Shown one piece after another: positions 24,451 to 32,821 of a stretch of 43,498 nucleotides of DNA; positions within the stretch are counted from its first letter, which is position 1, and each line of letters starts with the position of its first letter. Made by a program: the position numbers and the translations under genes. The notes under the pieces were generated by a model, which saw only the letters and a list, made by a program, of their open reading frames with translations, did no database searches and was not told the DNA's origin. This stretch comes from CAZWDO01 sp964632485 [NCBI: uncultured bacterium] (GTDB taxonomy: Bacteria > JAGOEH01), in the NCBI GenBank assembly GCA_964632485.1, contig CAZWDO010000026.1, positions 1 through 43,498 on the forward strand, in the 5' to 3' direction.

Positions 24451-26766
24451 ATGAATCGTTTATCCGTCACGCATTGGAAACTGGCTTTTCAGATGATTTT
24501 TTTGGTAGTCAGTCTGGTTAAACTGGTTTGGGCAGAACCTGTGGGGGTAATTAATGGAGTTGTGCTGGATCGGGAAACGCAGACCCCATTAATCGGGGCC
24601 AATGTCCTATTAGTAAATACAGTATGGGGCGCAACCAGCGACGAAAATGGTAATTTCGTGATAGAACGGGTTCCGGTGGGATCCTGGTCGTTGCAATTCC
24701 GTTTCATCGGGTATGAGACGGTAACTAAAACGGATGTGATTGTGCGACCCAACCGCTTTAGTGAAGTCAATGCCGTCATGAAAGAAATGTTGATTGAGCG
24801 GGAGGCGGTGACAGTTACTGCGGGCTATTTTTCTCAGTCGGGGGATGAAGGCGGCAGTTCGGTGGTTTTCGGACGCGAGGAAATCCGCCGGGCGCCGGGT
24901 TCTGCGGGAGATGTCAGTCGTATTATGATGAGTCTTCCTTCGATAGCCAAAGTGAATGATCAATCCAATAGCCTGATTGTGAGGGGCGGTAGTCCGATGG
25001 AAAACGCCTTTTATGTGGACAATATTGAAATTCCCAATATTAACCATTTCCCGACCCAGGGAGCCTCCGGGGGACCGATAGGATTGTTGAATGTCGATCT
25101 GATTGAGGATGTTCAATTCTATAGCGGCGGATTCTCCTCTATTTATGGTAATCGGATGTCTTCCATTATGGATATTCAGTTTCGCCAGGGTAACGAAAAA
25201 GAATTTGATGGTCAATTAGACTTGAATTTTTCGGGATTTGGCGCCGTACTTGAAGGTCCTTTACCGGGACGATGGGGAACCTGGATTTTTTCCGCCCGGC
25301 GCAGTTATCTCGATTTATTGGTTAAATCGTTTGATTTAGGTACGTCAATCGCCCCTGTTTATGGCGATCTTCAATTCAAATCTACTTTAAAGCTTTCATC
25401 CGCGCATCAACTGACTTTTTTGGGGATTTGGGCGGATGATCATAACCAACCGGATCATAAAACCGCGCTCGAAAATCAGATGCAGTATTTTGGCGCCCAG
25501 GATATTAATCAAACCACAGTCGGGATTAATTGGCGGGGAGTTTGGGGACCGGTGGGATTCTCCAACACTTCACTGAGCATGGCCGGAACGAGCTATAAAG
25601 AGGATATAGCCCGGAGTTCCGATCAGGCGCCCTTGATGAATAACGACTCACGGGAGATGACCTATACATTGCGTCATGTCAGCCGGTTACGAATTTTCCC
25701 GCGTTTAATGCTGGAGGCGGGTGGAGAACTTAAGGCGTTTCGATCTGAATATAACAATCGGTACCAGGATTTAAAATCACCGGATGGACAATCGATTCCG
25801 GATCTGGTTTTACGGAATGATTTTCAGAATAATTTAATTTCATCGTACATGAATTTAAGTCTCACGCTGCCTGTGAATTGGACAATTACTGGCGGTTTGC
25901 GGTATGATTATCAAACCCAAGCGCGGAAGAGTCTGCTATCACCCCGGTTGAACCTGAGCTGGCAAGCGGGGCCGCGGACGACTTTGAATCTGTCCTGGGG
26001 ACGCTTTTATCAGATTCTACCAACGTTATTTCAGGCTCAAATGCCGATGGTGGTTCGGTTTGACCCCCCGCGCGCGACTCACGCGATTTTCGGGTTCCAT
26101 TATTTGCTGACCGAAAATACCCGGTTAAGTATTGAAACTTATTATAAAACCTATCGGAAGCTGCCGTTAGATTCTCTCCAGCCCGCAAATTCTATCCTGG
26201 ATGAGATTGTCTATGGATATGGATTTTTTTTGACGCATGAGCATTTAATCAATAGTGGACAAGCCGATGCGCGTGGGATTGAATGGACAATTCAAAAGAA
26301 ACTGGCCACTCATTTCTATGGATTGATGTCCGGTTCTATCTCGCAAAGCCGTTACCGGGATTTAACAGGCAAATGGCGAAATCGCAGTTATGATAATCGT
26401 TTTATTTTCAGTATCGAAGGTGGGTACAAACCCAATTCTCGCTGGGAATTCAGTTCCCGCTGGCTTTTCGCGGGCGGCGCGCCTTATACGCCCATGGATT
26501 TAATAAAATCCGCTCAGCAGAACGATGCAGTTTATGATGACACAAAGATTAATGCTAACCGTTATCCGGATTATCATTCATTAAACATTCGCTTCGATCG
26601 GCGGTTTCATTTTAAAGAATCAAATTTGGTACTTTATATTAGCGTCTGGAACCTCTATAATCGAAAGAATGTGGCGACCTGGTACTGGAATCCCATGACA
26701 AAACAGCAGGACGCGATTTATCAATGGCAAATGCTACCGATTTTTGGTCTGGAATATGAGTTTTAA
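24451..26766 (+). CDS. TonB-dependent outer-membrane receptor with carboxypeptidase-regulatory domain
   Basis: The 771-residue receptor has a signal peptide (about 1-29), a carboxypeptidase-D regulatory-like domain (about 33-112: GVVLDRETQTPLIGANVLLVN, DENGNFVIERVPVG), a plug domain (about 140-245 with SLPSIAKVNDQSNSLIVRGG split around residue 160) and a 22-stranded barrel. It ends in Phe, as expected of outer-membrane proteins. It takes up a ligand with energy from TonB-ExbBD. It is too short to be SusC and has no SusD partner next to it, so a siderophore, cofactor or small-molecule receptor is more likely. AAGGAG lies 8 nt before the ATG. The AraC regulator 260 bp downstream may control it. 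Confidence 0.92.
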   Translation: MNRLSVTHWKLAFQMIFLVVSLVKLVWAEPVGVINGVVLDRETQTPLIGANVLLVNTVWGATSDENGNFVIERVPVGSWSLQFRFIGYETVTKTDVIVRPNRFSEVNAVMKEMLIEREAVTVTAGYFSQSGDEGGSSVVFGREEIRRAPGSAGDVSRIMMSLPSIAKVNDQSNSLIVRGGSPMENAFYVDNIEIPNINHFPTQGASGGPIGLLNVDLIEDVQFYSGGFSSIYGNRMSSIMDIQFRQGNEKEFDGQLDLNFSGFGAVLEGPLPGRWGTWIFSARRSYLDLLVKSFDLGTSIAPVYGDLQFKSTLKLSSAHQLTFLGIWADDHNQPDHKTALENQMQYFGAQDINQTTVGINWRGVWGPVGFSNTSLSMAGTSYKEDIARSSDQAPLMNNDSREMTYTLRHVSRLRIFPRLMLEAGGELKAFRSEYNNRYQDLKSPDGQSIPDLVLRNDFQNNLISSYMNLSLTLPVNWTITGGLRYDYQTQARKSLLSPRLNLSWQAGPRTTLNLSWGRFYQILPTLFQAQMPMVVRFDPPRATHAIFGFHYLLTENTRLSIETYYKTYRKLPLDSLQPANSILDEIVYGYGFFLTHEHLINSGQADARGIEWTIQKKLATHFYGLMSGSISQSRYRDLTGKWRNRSYDNRFIFSIEGGYKPNSRWEFSSRWLFAGGAPYTPMDLIKSAQQNDAVYDDTKINANRYPDYHSLNIRFDRRFHFKESNLVLYISVWNLYNRKNVATWYWNPMTKQQDAIYQWQMLPIFGLEYEF

Positions 26767-26860
26767 AAAGCTAACTCTTTCAGCGAAAACGCAAAAACTA
26801 CCTTGACGCTTGGAATATCCATGATATGACCTGAAATTTCCCGCAGCTTGAGCCAATATC

Positions 26861-26909
26861 GGGGCTTCACACAACGCCCATTCTGCTTGGCTGATGGGCG
26901 CTCTAAGCC
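26861..26909 (+). other. Nested hairpin downstream of the receptor gene
   Basis: GGCTT (26863-26867) pairs with AAGCC (26905-26909), enclosing CGCCCAT (26875-26881) paired with ATGGGCG (26894-26900). No U-run follows; instead the promoter of the next gene begins at once. It may separate the receptor transcript from the AraC gene. Confidence 0.45.
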
Positions 26910-26937
26910 TTGATGATACTAATAATTAATGTATAAT
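26910..26937 (+). promoter_or_regulatory. Upstream promoter candidate of the AraC-type gene
   Basis: TTGATG (26910-26915), a 16-bp spacer and a perfect TATAAT (26932-26937). Transcripts would begin near 26944, 85 nt before the ATG at 27029 and 40 nt before the alternative in-frame ATG at 26984. Confidence 0.55.
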
Positions 26938-26993
26938 AATTGGGTTTTTATCCTGATTGATGCTCATAGCGCTTGCGGATTGAATGATTTTAC

Positions 26994-27022
26994 TTGACAG
27001 ACGGCCATCTCTTTGTTATATT
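26994..27022 (+). promoter_or_regulatory. Consensus promoter predicting a leaderless AraC-type mRNA
   Basis: TTGACA (26994-26999), a 17-bp spacer and TATATT (27017-27022). The ATG at 27029 follows the -10 box after exactly 6 nt, so the transcript would start at or next to the A of ATG. No Shine-Dalgarno is present. Confidence 0.7.
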
Positions 27023-27028
27023 TTTCGT

Positions 27029-28213
27029 ATGATCGAAATCGGATGGCTGCAAATCATTCTTCTTTTAGCTGCCGGCCAGAGTATTTTACTGGCCTTCGGG
27101 TTGTATCAAAAATACCGGCATTTATTGGCGAATCGGTTTCTTATGGCCTTGTTGCTGGGCTATACATTCATTTTTCTCCATCTTGTGGCCAATGATCTGG
27201 GTTATCTGACCGATAATGCCTATATTATTTCGTTGATGCTATTGGTTCCTTTCGCTTCCAATACACTCCATTTTTTATATACCCGTTATCTGATAAGGCC
27301 TTCGGATCATTTTTCCCGCCGGGATTATATCCACTTCCTTCCCATTCTGCTGTTGGGGCTATTAACTCTGTGTGTATATGGATTGAACCTGCCTGCTCCG
27401 GTGGAACTTAGTTTGGGCGCTTCAAATCGATCTGGTTTTCCCCGGTTTGTGGTGATCAATTGGCTGATGATTTTGCATGCGTACTTATATCTGGGACAAA
27501 CGATGCGGTTGCTGGGGCGTTATGACCGGGAAATTCGCTCGAATTTTTCCACTATCGAACAGATCCAGCTCAACTGGCTTAAATTGATTTCCTGGTTTAT
27601 ATTGAGCGCCTGGAGCATTTTTTTTCTGGAAAACTTACTGTTGCTAGCGGATTTTAGTTTATCCGGCTTTGCGCTTCCCACTTTTATGATGGCGGTTTAT
27701 ATCTACATTATTGGATATATGGCCTGGTTCAAATCTGAAATTTTCCAAAAAGGCGATACAACCGTTTCGTTACAGCAACTTCCCATGAACCAACCGAACT
27801 CAGGCGAAGAAGAATCAGTCCCTGTGGCCTCTGCAATTGCTGAAAAATATCAGAAATCAGGATTGACCCGGGAAAAGATGGAAGAATACGCCCGGCAGTT
27901 GCTGGACTATATGAATAAGCATAAACCGTATCGCGAAGCGACCCTGAATTTGAATCAACTCGCGCTGCAGGTCAATATGCGTCCGTATCATCTTTCCGAA
28001 GTTTTAAACGTCCATTTTCAGAAAAATTTTTATGATTTTGTGAATCAGTTCCGTGTAGAAGAAGTTAAAAATAACTTAATCGACCCCCGTGTCAAAAATC
28101 TGACGATACTGGCGATTGCCTTTGAAGCCGGTTTCAACTCAAAAGCCGGTTTTAATACGATATTTAAAAAGTTATGCGGCATGACGCCGTCCCAATACCG
28201 GGAAAATCATTAA
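27029..28213 (+). CDS. Membrane-anchored AraC-family transcriptional regulator
   Basis: The 394-residue protein has seven predicted transmembrane helices (about 1-235) in place of a ligand-binding domain and a C-terminal AraC/XylS helix-turn-helix domain (about 290-394). The latter contains LNLNQLALQVNMRPYHLSEVLN and the second helix pair ILAIAFEAGFNSKAGFNTIFKKLCGMTPSQYR. This architecture is common in FCB bacteria and suggests that a membrane or lipid-phase signal is relayed to DNA. The ATG at 27029 (MIEIGWLQ) is preferred because family members begin there and because the promoter geometry fits a leaderless start. An in-frame ATG at 26984 would add 15 residues and could be used by the upstream promoter. 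Probable targets are itself, the receptor gene or the DUF58 cluster; this is inference. Confidence 0.85.
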   Translation: MIEIGWLQIILLLAAGQSILLAFGLYQKYRHLLANRFLMALLLGYTFIFLHLVANDLGYLTDNAYIISLMLLVPFASNTLHFLYTRYLIRPSDHFSRRDYIHFLPILLLGLLTLCVYGLNLPAPVELSLGASNRSGFPRFVVINWLMILHAYLYLGQTMRLLGRYDREIRSNFSTIEQIQLNWLKLISWFILSAWSIFFLENLLLLADFSLSGFALPTFMMAVYIYIIGYMAWFKSEIFQKGDTTVSLQQLPMNQPNSGEEESVPVASAIAEKYQKSGLTREKMEEYARQLLDYMNKHKPYREATLNLNQLALQVNMRPYHLSEVLNVHFQKNFYDFVNQFRVEEVKNNLIDPRVKNLTILAIAFEAGFNSKAGFNTIFKKLCGMTPSQYRENH

Positions 28214-28223
28214 AATTTATTAC

Positions 28224-28251
28224 TTGCTTATTTTTAAAATTCTGCTACATT
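28224..28251 (+). promoter_or_regulatory. Promoter predicting a leaderless DUF58 cluster mRNA
   Basis: TTGCTT (28224-28229), a 16-bp spacer and TACATT (28246-28251), followed after 6 nt by the ATG at 28258. There is no ribosome site in the 44-bp gap after the AraC gene. Confidence 0.55.
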
Positions 28252-28257
28252 ATCAGT

Positions 28258-29511
28258 ATGATGTTAAAATATTTACCAGTATTAATGGATAAAATCCGTT
28301 TTCTGATTCAGAAGCAGCCGTTAACCTTATTTGGGATGCTATATCCGGCCATGATGGCGCTTTTCTTTTACTTTTTGGCAATTCGGGAGGTGGACCTGGT
28401 GATGGTCGTCATCGGGGCGTTGGGCATACTGTTCTATCTTTTTGTTTTTATGCTGGTGATGGGTTACTTCGCATTAGCCTTTTTGATTTTACGGCGGAAG
28501 GTTGAAGATATCCATTTTGTTTTGAATGTCAGTGAAACATTAAAAAGCGGATTTAATTTAAATCTGTGGCGCATCCCCTGGTTGCGTTTTGAATGGACCT
28601 GGGATATCCCGGGCGCTGACGTTCGGATTGAGCGTGAAAATAGACGTTGGCATGAATATGTCCGGTGCGGACGGCGGGGGAAATATGAAGGATTTTGCCG
28701 GGAATTTATTTTTTTTGATATATTCGGCTGGTTCAGAATTTCGTTTAAACGGAGGGTGGAGAACCCGGTGACGATTTATCCCGCAAAACTGAAATTCTCG
28801 CACATGGAGACGATTTATTCACTGACCCATGGTGATATGCTATCGCATCCTGCCGGACGGCCCCAGGGTGACCGGGTCGATTTACGCCAATATACCGGAT
28901 CCGATTCGCTGCGGATGATACTCTGGAAAGTTTATGCCCGGTCCCGCAACCTCTATGTCCGTGTCCCGGAGCAAGCTCTGAGCTATAGTAAAAAAGCGTG
29001 CCTATACCTGGTGACGGGCAGCGATGATGAGGCGTCGGCTGGATTCTGCCGGGGTTTAATCGAACAACGGTTGCTCGGTTCTGATTGGCTGTTCGGTACG
29101 ACCGGGGTTCATGAACCGATACGGGAACTTGCTCCGGCGTTGGAAGCGCTGGCCCAAAGCGGCAATACGCGCAAATTTGCTCCGGAATTTCTCTCAGTCT
29201 TTATCCGAAAAGCCGTCAGACAGGGCGCTGATAGCTTTCTGATCATGCTCCCCGGCGATCCCGAAGAGTGGCAGAACAAACTCGGATTTCTTGCTATGTA
29301 TCCTTATACATTTATTTTTGGAGCGCTAATCTCGCCCCCACCACCCACATCGGACATCTTTACTGCATTTTTAAAACGTTGGACGCCATTCCGGCCGACA
29401 CTTCACTCAAAACCCAATGCTTCATATCAGGGATTGCGGGGACCCAACCGCAGGCTTTTTTATTATCAATTGATTCAGGGAGTGGTACATCCCGCCCGAG
29501 GAGCAGATTAA
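28258..29511 (+). CDS. DUF58 domain protein of the second MoxR cluster, VWA metal site lost
   Basis: The 417-residue protein has two transmembrane helices (about 25-80) and a DUF58 signature at residues 208-235 (LRQYTGSDSLRM, then ILWKVYARSRNLYVR). The C-terminal part should be VWA-like, but where the DxSxS metal motif would stand the sequence reads LYLVTGSDDEAS. So metal-dependent ligand binding is probably lost. It begins at ATG 28258 or the adjacent ATG 28261; a longer in-frame start overlaps the AraC gene and has no support. Its stop overlaps the start of the transglutaminase gene (TAATG), so the two are translationally coupled. It is the first gene of a four-gene cluster. Confidence 0.83.
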   Translation: MMLKYLPVLMDKIRFLIQKQPLTLFGMLYPAMMALFFYFLAIREVDLVMVVIGALGILFYLFVFMLVMGYFALAFLILRRKVEDIHFVLNVSETLKSGFNLNLWRIPWLRFEWTWDIPGADVRIERENRRWHEYVRCGRRGKYEGFCREFIFFDIFGWFRISFKRRVENPVTIYPAKLKFSHMETIYSLTHGDMLSHPAGRPQGDRVDLRQYTGSDSLRMILWKVYARSRNLYVRVPEQALSYSKKACLYLVTGSDDEASAGFCRGLIEQRLLGSDWLFGTTGVHEPIRELAPALEALAQSGNTRKFAPEFLSVFIRKAVRQGADSFLIMLPGDPEEWQNKLGFLAMYPYTFIFGALISPPPPTSDIFTAFLKRWTPFRPTLHSKPNASYQGLRGPNRRLFYYQLIQGVVHPARGAD

Positions 29512-31790
29512 TGTTTGAAAAATGGTTGAAACATTCAATTATAATTCTATTATATGCCTGCGCATGGGGATTTTTTATCGCTACTGCCGGTGAATTGGAC
29601 CTCACTTTATATTGGTTGCCGGGAATGATCGGCGGTTATGGGTTGGCTGTTTACTGGTCCGGAAAATCGCTGTCTGCTGTCTGGCCCTGGCTGGCATTAA
29701 CGCTGTGCCTGCTTTTGCAGTTTTTTGTCGGCCGCTGGTGGAATAATGCGCTGTATATTCATGAATGGTTGGGCGTAGCGACCGCATTTAATGTTGGCGA
29801 GGTTGTATTGTGGACCTTCAGCGCGTTTTTATGGACCGCTTTTCTGCGGGGATTGAGCCGGCGCCATTCGGCTTGGCTGGCGTTGGAATTGACTATGATT
29901 CTTTTGGTATTGCTGTTGCCAGTAGCCGACCACCGTCTGGGCAATATTTCCCGTCCCATCGCCCTGATCGATCGAACCTGGCTTTATGGCTATGATCCGG
30001 TTACGGTATTTATTACACTGGGCGCCGCTATTCTGGTAGTATTGCTGATTTTTATCATGACCCGCTCTTCCCACCCCACGCGCTGGTTTGAATTTATCCT
30101 GCTTTTCTTGATGCTATTGGTTCTTTATTATGCTGTGCCAGTGGACCGCATTATCGATCGGATCCAATATGGCTCCGGCGGGGGAAATAAGGAAGAAAAA
30201 GAGGGAGGAGGTCAGGGGAAAAATGGCGCTGGCTCGGGCGTCAGCGGTACCGGTACCGATTCGGGAGCCCGGAGTTCCGGTGATGATAGTACCGGACGTT
30301 CTTCTGAGCAATCCGGCCAGTCGGGCCAGGGAGATAGCGGCGGCAAAAACAGCTCAGGCAAAGATGATCAGATTTCCTGGTACGATCGGAATAAACAGGA
30401 TAATAATCGGCAAACGCCGGTAGCCATTGTCAATTTTCTGGAAGAGTTTGAACCGGTCGAAGGATTTTATTATTTCAGGCAATCCGCTTACAGCCGGTTC
30501 AACGGGATACGTTTGGTGGCAGCGAACCGCAAGGGCGTTGATGAAGATATCCTCTATGGTTTTCCCTCGCGGGAAACTGTTTGGGGAGTGGACGAGGCCG
30601 TTAAGGGTGAGCTAAATGAGGACCTGCGGTTTATTACGTTGCGTATTGGATTGCTCAAGGCGCATACCGGCCCGCCGGGACTGGTGAATCCCGTTATTTA
30701 TCGACCGTTGCGTAATCATGACCCCCGGCGGTTTAAGACGGTTTATGAAGAAGTGTCTTTAGCGCGAACCGTTGATTTCAAGGAAATGGTCAAGCGAAAA
30801 GTAGGCGAAGAGTATTGGAACCAGGAGTTCTGGCAGCATTATTGCCAGGCGCCGGCAGATCCCCGCTATCATATTTTGGCAGAGGAGATTATCGCTCATC
30901 TACCGGATAATTGGGTTGAGCTTCCCGTGGCGAATGCCCTGGCGATCAAGCTATGGCTGGATGAAAATTGTATATATAACGATACCGCGAATTATGCGGG
31001 TGAAGGGGACCAAACCGCCGCTTTTCTGTTTGGTCCGCGGGAAGGATATTGCGTGCATCTGGCATACTCGGCCGCCTGGCTAATGCGTTCCATTGGCTTG
31101 CCGGTACGATTGTGTGGCGGCTACGCGGTGAACGCGCGCGATAAGGGAGCGGGCAATTCTCTATTGATTGACGGTAAAAACAGCCATTTGTGGCCGGAAC
31201 TTTATGTTCGCTCTTTAGGCTGGGTTATTGTCGATATTTCTCCCAGTCAGGTGGCGTCGGCTCCCAATTTATCTAATGATCAACGAAGCCAGCAAATGAT
31301 GGGGGAGATGCTGAGGCAGGCGGCAGGCGAGAAACAGGAACTTAAAGAACAGGAGCAGCGTCAGAATACGCAGGAGATCGCCCGCCGCGCTCTGGAAACT
31401 TCGTTTAGCCTGTTCCTGGTTGCGCTGTTAGCATTATATGGAATAAAAATTTACCGTCGGATTATTCCTCATTTCGCGCGCCGGCGGCACCTTTTGCGAG
31501 TGAGTTATCGCGCTATGCTGGATACTCTGGCCGATTGCGGCCGCGCGCGGCCCATGGGAATGCCCCGTATCGAGTGGGCGCGGCAGATGGAGAACGGATC
31601 AGGTGAATTGATCGTGTTGACCCTGGCGCTGGAACAATCCGTATGGAGTCGCGAGCGGAAACATCCCCTCTCGCAGGAAGAGATTCTGCTCTATTCCCGG
31701 GAAGCGGGCCGGTCTGTCAGGAACCGTACTTCTTCGTTTCGGTTTTTTATTGGCCTTCTTAATCCGATCAGTTGGCGTAACATCAGGTAA
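29511..31790 (+). CDS. Transglutaminase-like (TgpA-type) membrane protein
   Basis: The 759-residue protein has about six N-terminal transmembrane helices (about 8-220). A Gly/Ser-rich disordered segment follows (about 222-285), and then a transglutaminase-like domain whose triad is intact: Cys514 in REGYCVHLAY, His559 in NSHLWPEL and Asp575 in VIVDISPS. One more transmembrane helix (about 635-655) and a DUF4129-like cytosolic tail complete it. Homologues are encoded beside DUF58 and MoxR genes and are thought to modify envelope proteins in the periplasm. The ATG at 29511 has GAGGAG at a spacing of 8 nt. Longer in-frame starts would lie within the DUF58 gene. Confidence 0.9.
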   Translation: MFEKWLKHSIIILLYACAWGFFIATAGELDLTLYWLPGMIGGYGLAVYWSGKSLSAVWPWLALTLCLLLQFFVGRWWNNALYIHEWLGVATAFNVGEVVLWTFSAFLWTAFLRGLSRRHSAWLALELTMILLVLLLPVADHRLGNISRPIALIDRTWLYGYDPVTVFITLGAAILVVLLIFIMTRSSHPTRWFEFILLFLMLLVLYYAVPVDRIIDRIQYGSGGGNKEEKEGGGQGKNGAGSGVSGTGTDSGARSSGDDSTGRSSEQSGQSGQGDSGGKNSSGKDDQISWYDRNKQDNNRQTPVAIVNFLEEFEPVEGFYYFRQSAYSRFNGIRLVAANRKGVDEDILYGFPSRETVWGVDEAVKGELNEDLRFITLRIGLLKAHTGPPGLVNPVIYRPLRNHDPRRFKTVYEEVSLARTVDFKEMVKRKVGEEYWNQEFWQHYCQAPADPRYHILAEEIIAHLPDNWVELPVANALAIKLWLDENCIYNDTANYAGEGDQTAAFLFGPREGYCVHLAYSAAWLMRSIGLPVRLCGGYAVNARDKGAGNSLLIDGKNSHLWPELYVRSLGWVIVDISPSQVASAPNLSNDQRSQQMMGEMLRQAAGEKQELKEQEQRQNTQEIARRALETSFSLFLVALLALYGIKIYRRIIPHFARRRHLLRVSYRAMLDTLADCGRARPMGMPRIEWARQMENGSGELIVLTLALEQSVWSRERKHPLSQEEILLYSREAGRSVRNRTSSFRFFIGLLNPISWRNIR

Positions 31791-31822
31791 CAGAAATCAA
31801 TCTAATCAGGGAGATTAATAAT

Positions 31823-32821
31823 ATGGATTTGCAAAACAAAGAATTGAGTCGGTCTTATTCGGTCATTGAGCGAATTTCACGACGTGTGAAGAAAGCGGTC
31901 ATCGGCCGGGATACGGTCATCGAACTGGTATTGATTGCCCTTTTTTCCGATGGGCATGTGCTGCTCGAAGATTATCCGGGATCAGGCAAAACGACCCTGG
32001 CAAAAGCGTTGGGGGATTCGATCATTGATGATAAGCCGGACGATCAGATTCCCGGATTCCAGCGCATTCAGTTCACGCCTGATTTATTGCCTTCGGATGT
32101 GACAGGCATTACGATGTTCGATGCGCCCAGTGGGACGTTTCATTTCCGTCGGGGCCCCATTTTTGCGTATGTCGTACTGGCGGATGAAATCAACCGTACA
32201 TCACCCAAAGTTCAATCGGCAATGCTGGAGGCCATGGGGGAAAAGCAAGTGACCGTGGACGATGTCTCCCACTCTCTGGACCCGGTATTTTTTGTCATTG
32301 CCACCCAAAATCCCCTTGATTTGGCAGGGACCTACCCTCTTCCAGTAGCTCAGTTGGATCGTTTTCTGTTTAAAATCCGCATGGACTACATCGCGCGTGA
32401 AGACGAAATCCAGGTGCTCAGTACCCTGCGTGAACGCAAAGCGGAGTTGGGAGGCGATTTCCCGCGCGTGAATCGCGGTGAAATTGAGGAGGCCCGACAA
32501 CTGATTGAAAAACTGATCCATATCACCCCGGAGATTTATGAATGCTTAGTGGATATCGCCCGCGCGATTCGCTTGCATCCCTCCGTCAGCCAGGGTATTT
32601 CTACCCGTAGTCTGGTGCGCATGATTCCGGCTATGCAAGTCCATGCCCTGATGCAAAAACGTGATTTTCTGACCGCCGATGATATCCGCGCCCTGGCGCC
32701 TTATGTGTTTCAGCACCGCATCGAAACCGTTCCCGGCGAAGAGCAGATATCTCAAATTATCGAAGCTGCCATGGCTGCGCCACTGGAACAATTAATCCAA
32801 AAGAGCCTGAAACGATCATGA
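31823..32821 (+). CDS. MoxR-family AAA+ ATPase (transglutaminase cluster)
   Basis: The 332-residue ATPase has Walker A DYPGSGKTTLAKAL (about 52-65), FTPDLLPSDVTGI, Walker B VVLADEINRTSPKVQ (about 117-131), sensor 1 IATQNPLDLAGTYPLP and the sensor 2 region STRSLVRMIPA. The sequence differs clearly from the MoxR of the Bat operon, as expected of a distinct MoxR subfamily associated with transglutaminases. Its job is likely to be remodelling of the DUF58/transglutaminase partner proteins. GGGAG lies 10 nt before the ATG, and the gene overlaps the next by 4 nt (ATGA). Confidence 0.94.
   Translation: MDLQNKELSRSYSVIERISRRVKKAVIGRDTVIELVLIALFSDGHVLLEDYPGSGKTTLAKALGDSIIDDKPDDQIPGFQRIQFTPDLLPSDVTGITMFDAPSGTFHFRRGPIFAYVVLADEINRTSPKVQSAMLEAMGEKQVTVDDVSHSLDPVFFVIATQNPLDLAGTYPLPVAQLDRFLFKIRMDYIAREDEIQVLSTLRERKAELGGDFPRVNRGEIEEARQLIEKLIHITPEIYECLVDIARAIRLHPSVSQGISTRSLVRMIPAMQVHALMQKRDFLTADDIRALAPYVFQHRIETVPGEEQISQIIEAAMAAPLEQLIQKSLKRS

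Noticed and set aside
24451-26766. SusC/SusD polysaccharide uptake pair
   Set aside because: The receptor is about 250 residues too short for SusC, and no SusD-like lipoprotein gene follows.
29268-29510. An 81-residue N-terminal extension of the transglutaminase protein
   Set aside because: It overlaps the DUF58 gene, while the ATG at 29511 has GAGGAG and begins a normal membrane segment.
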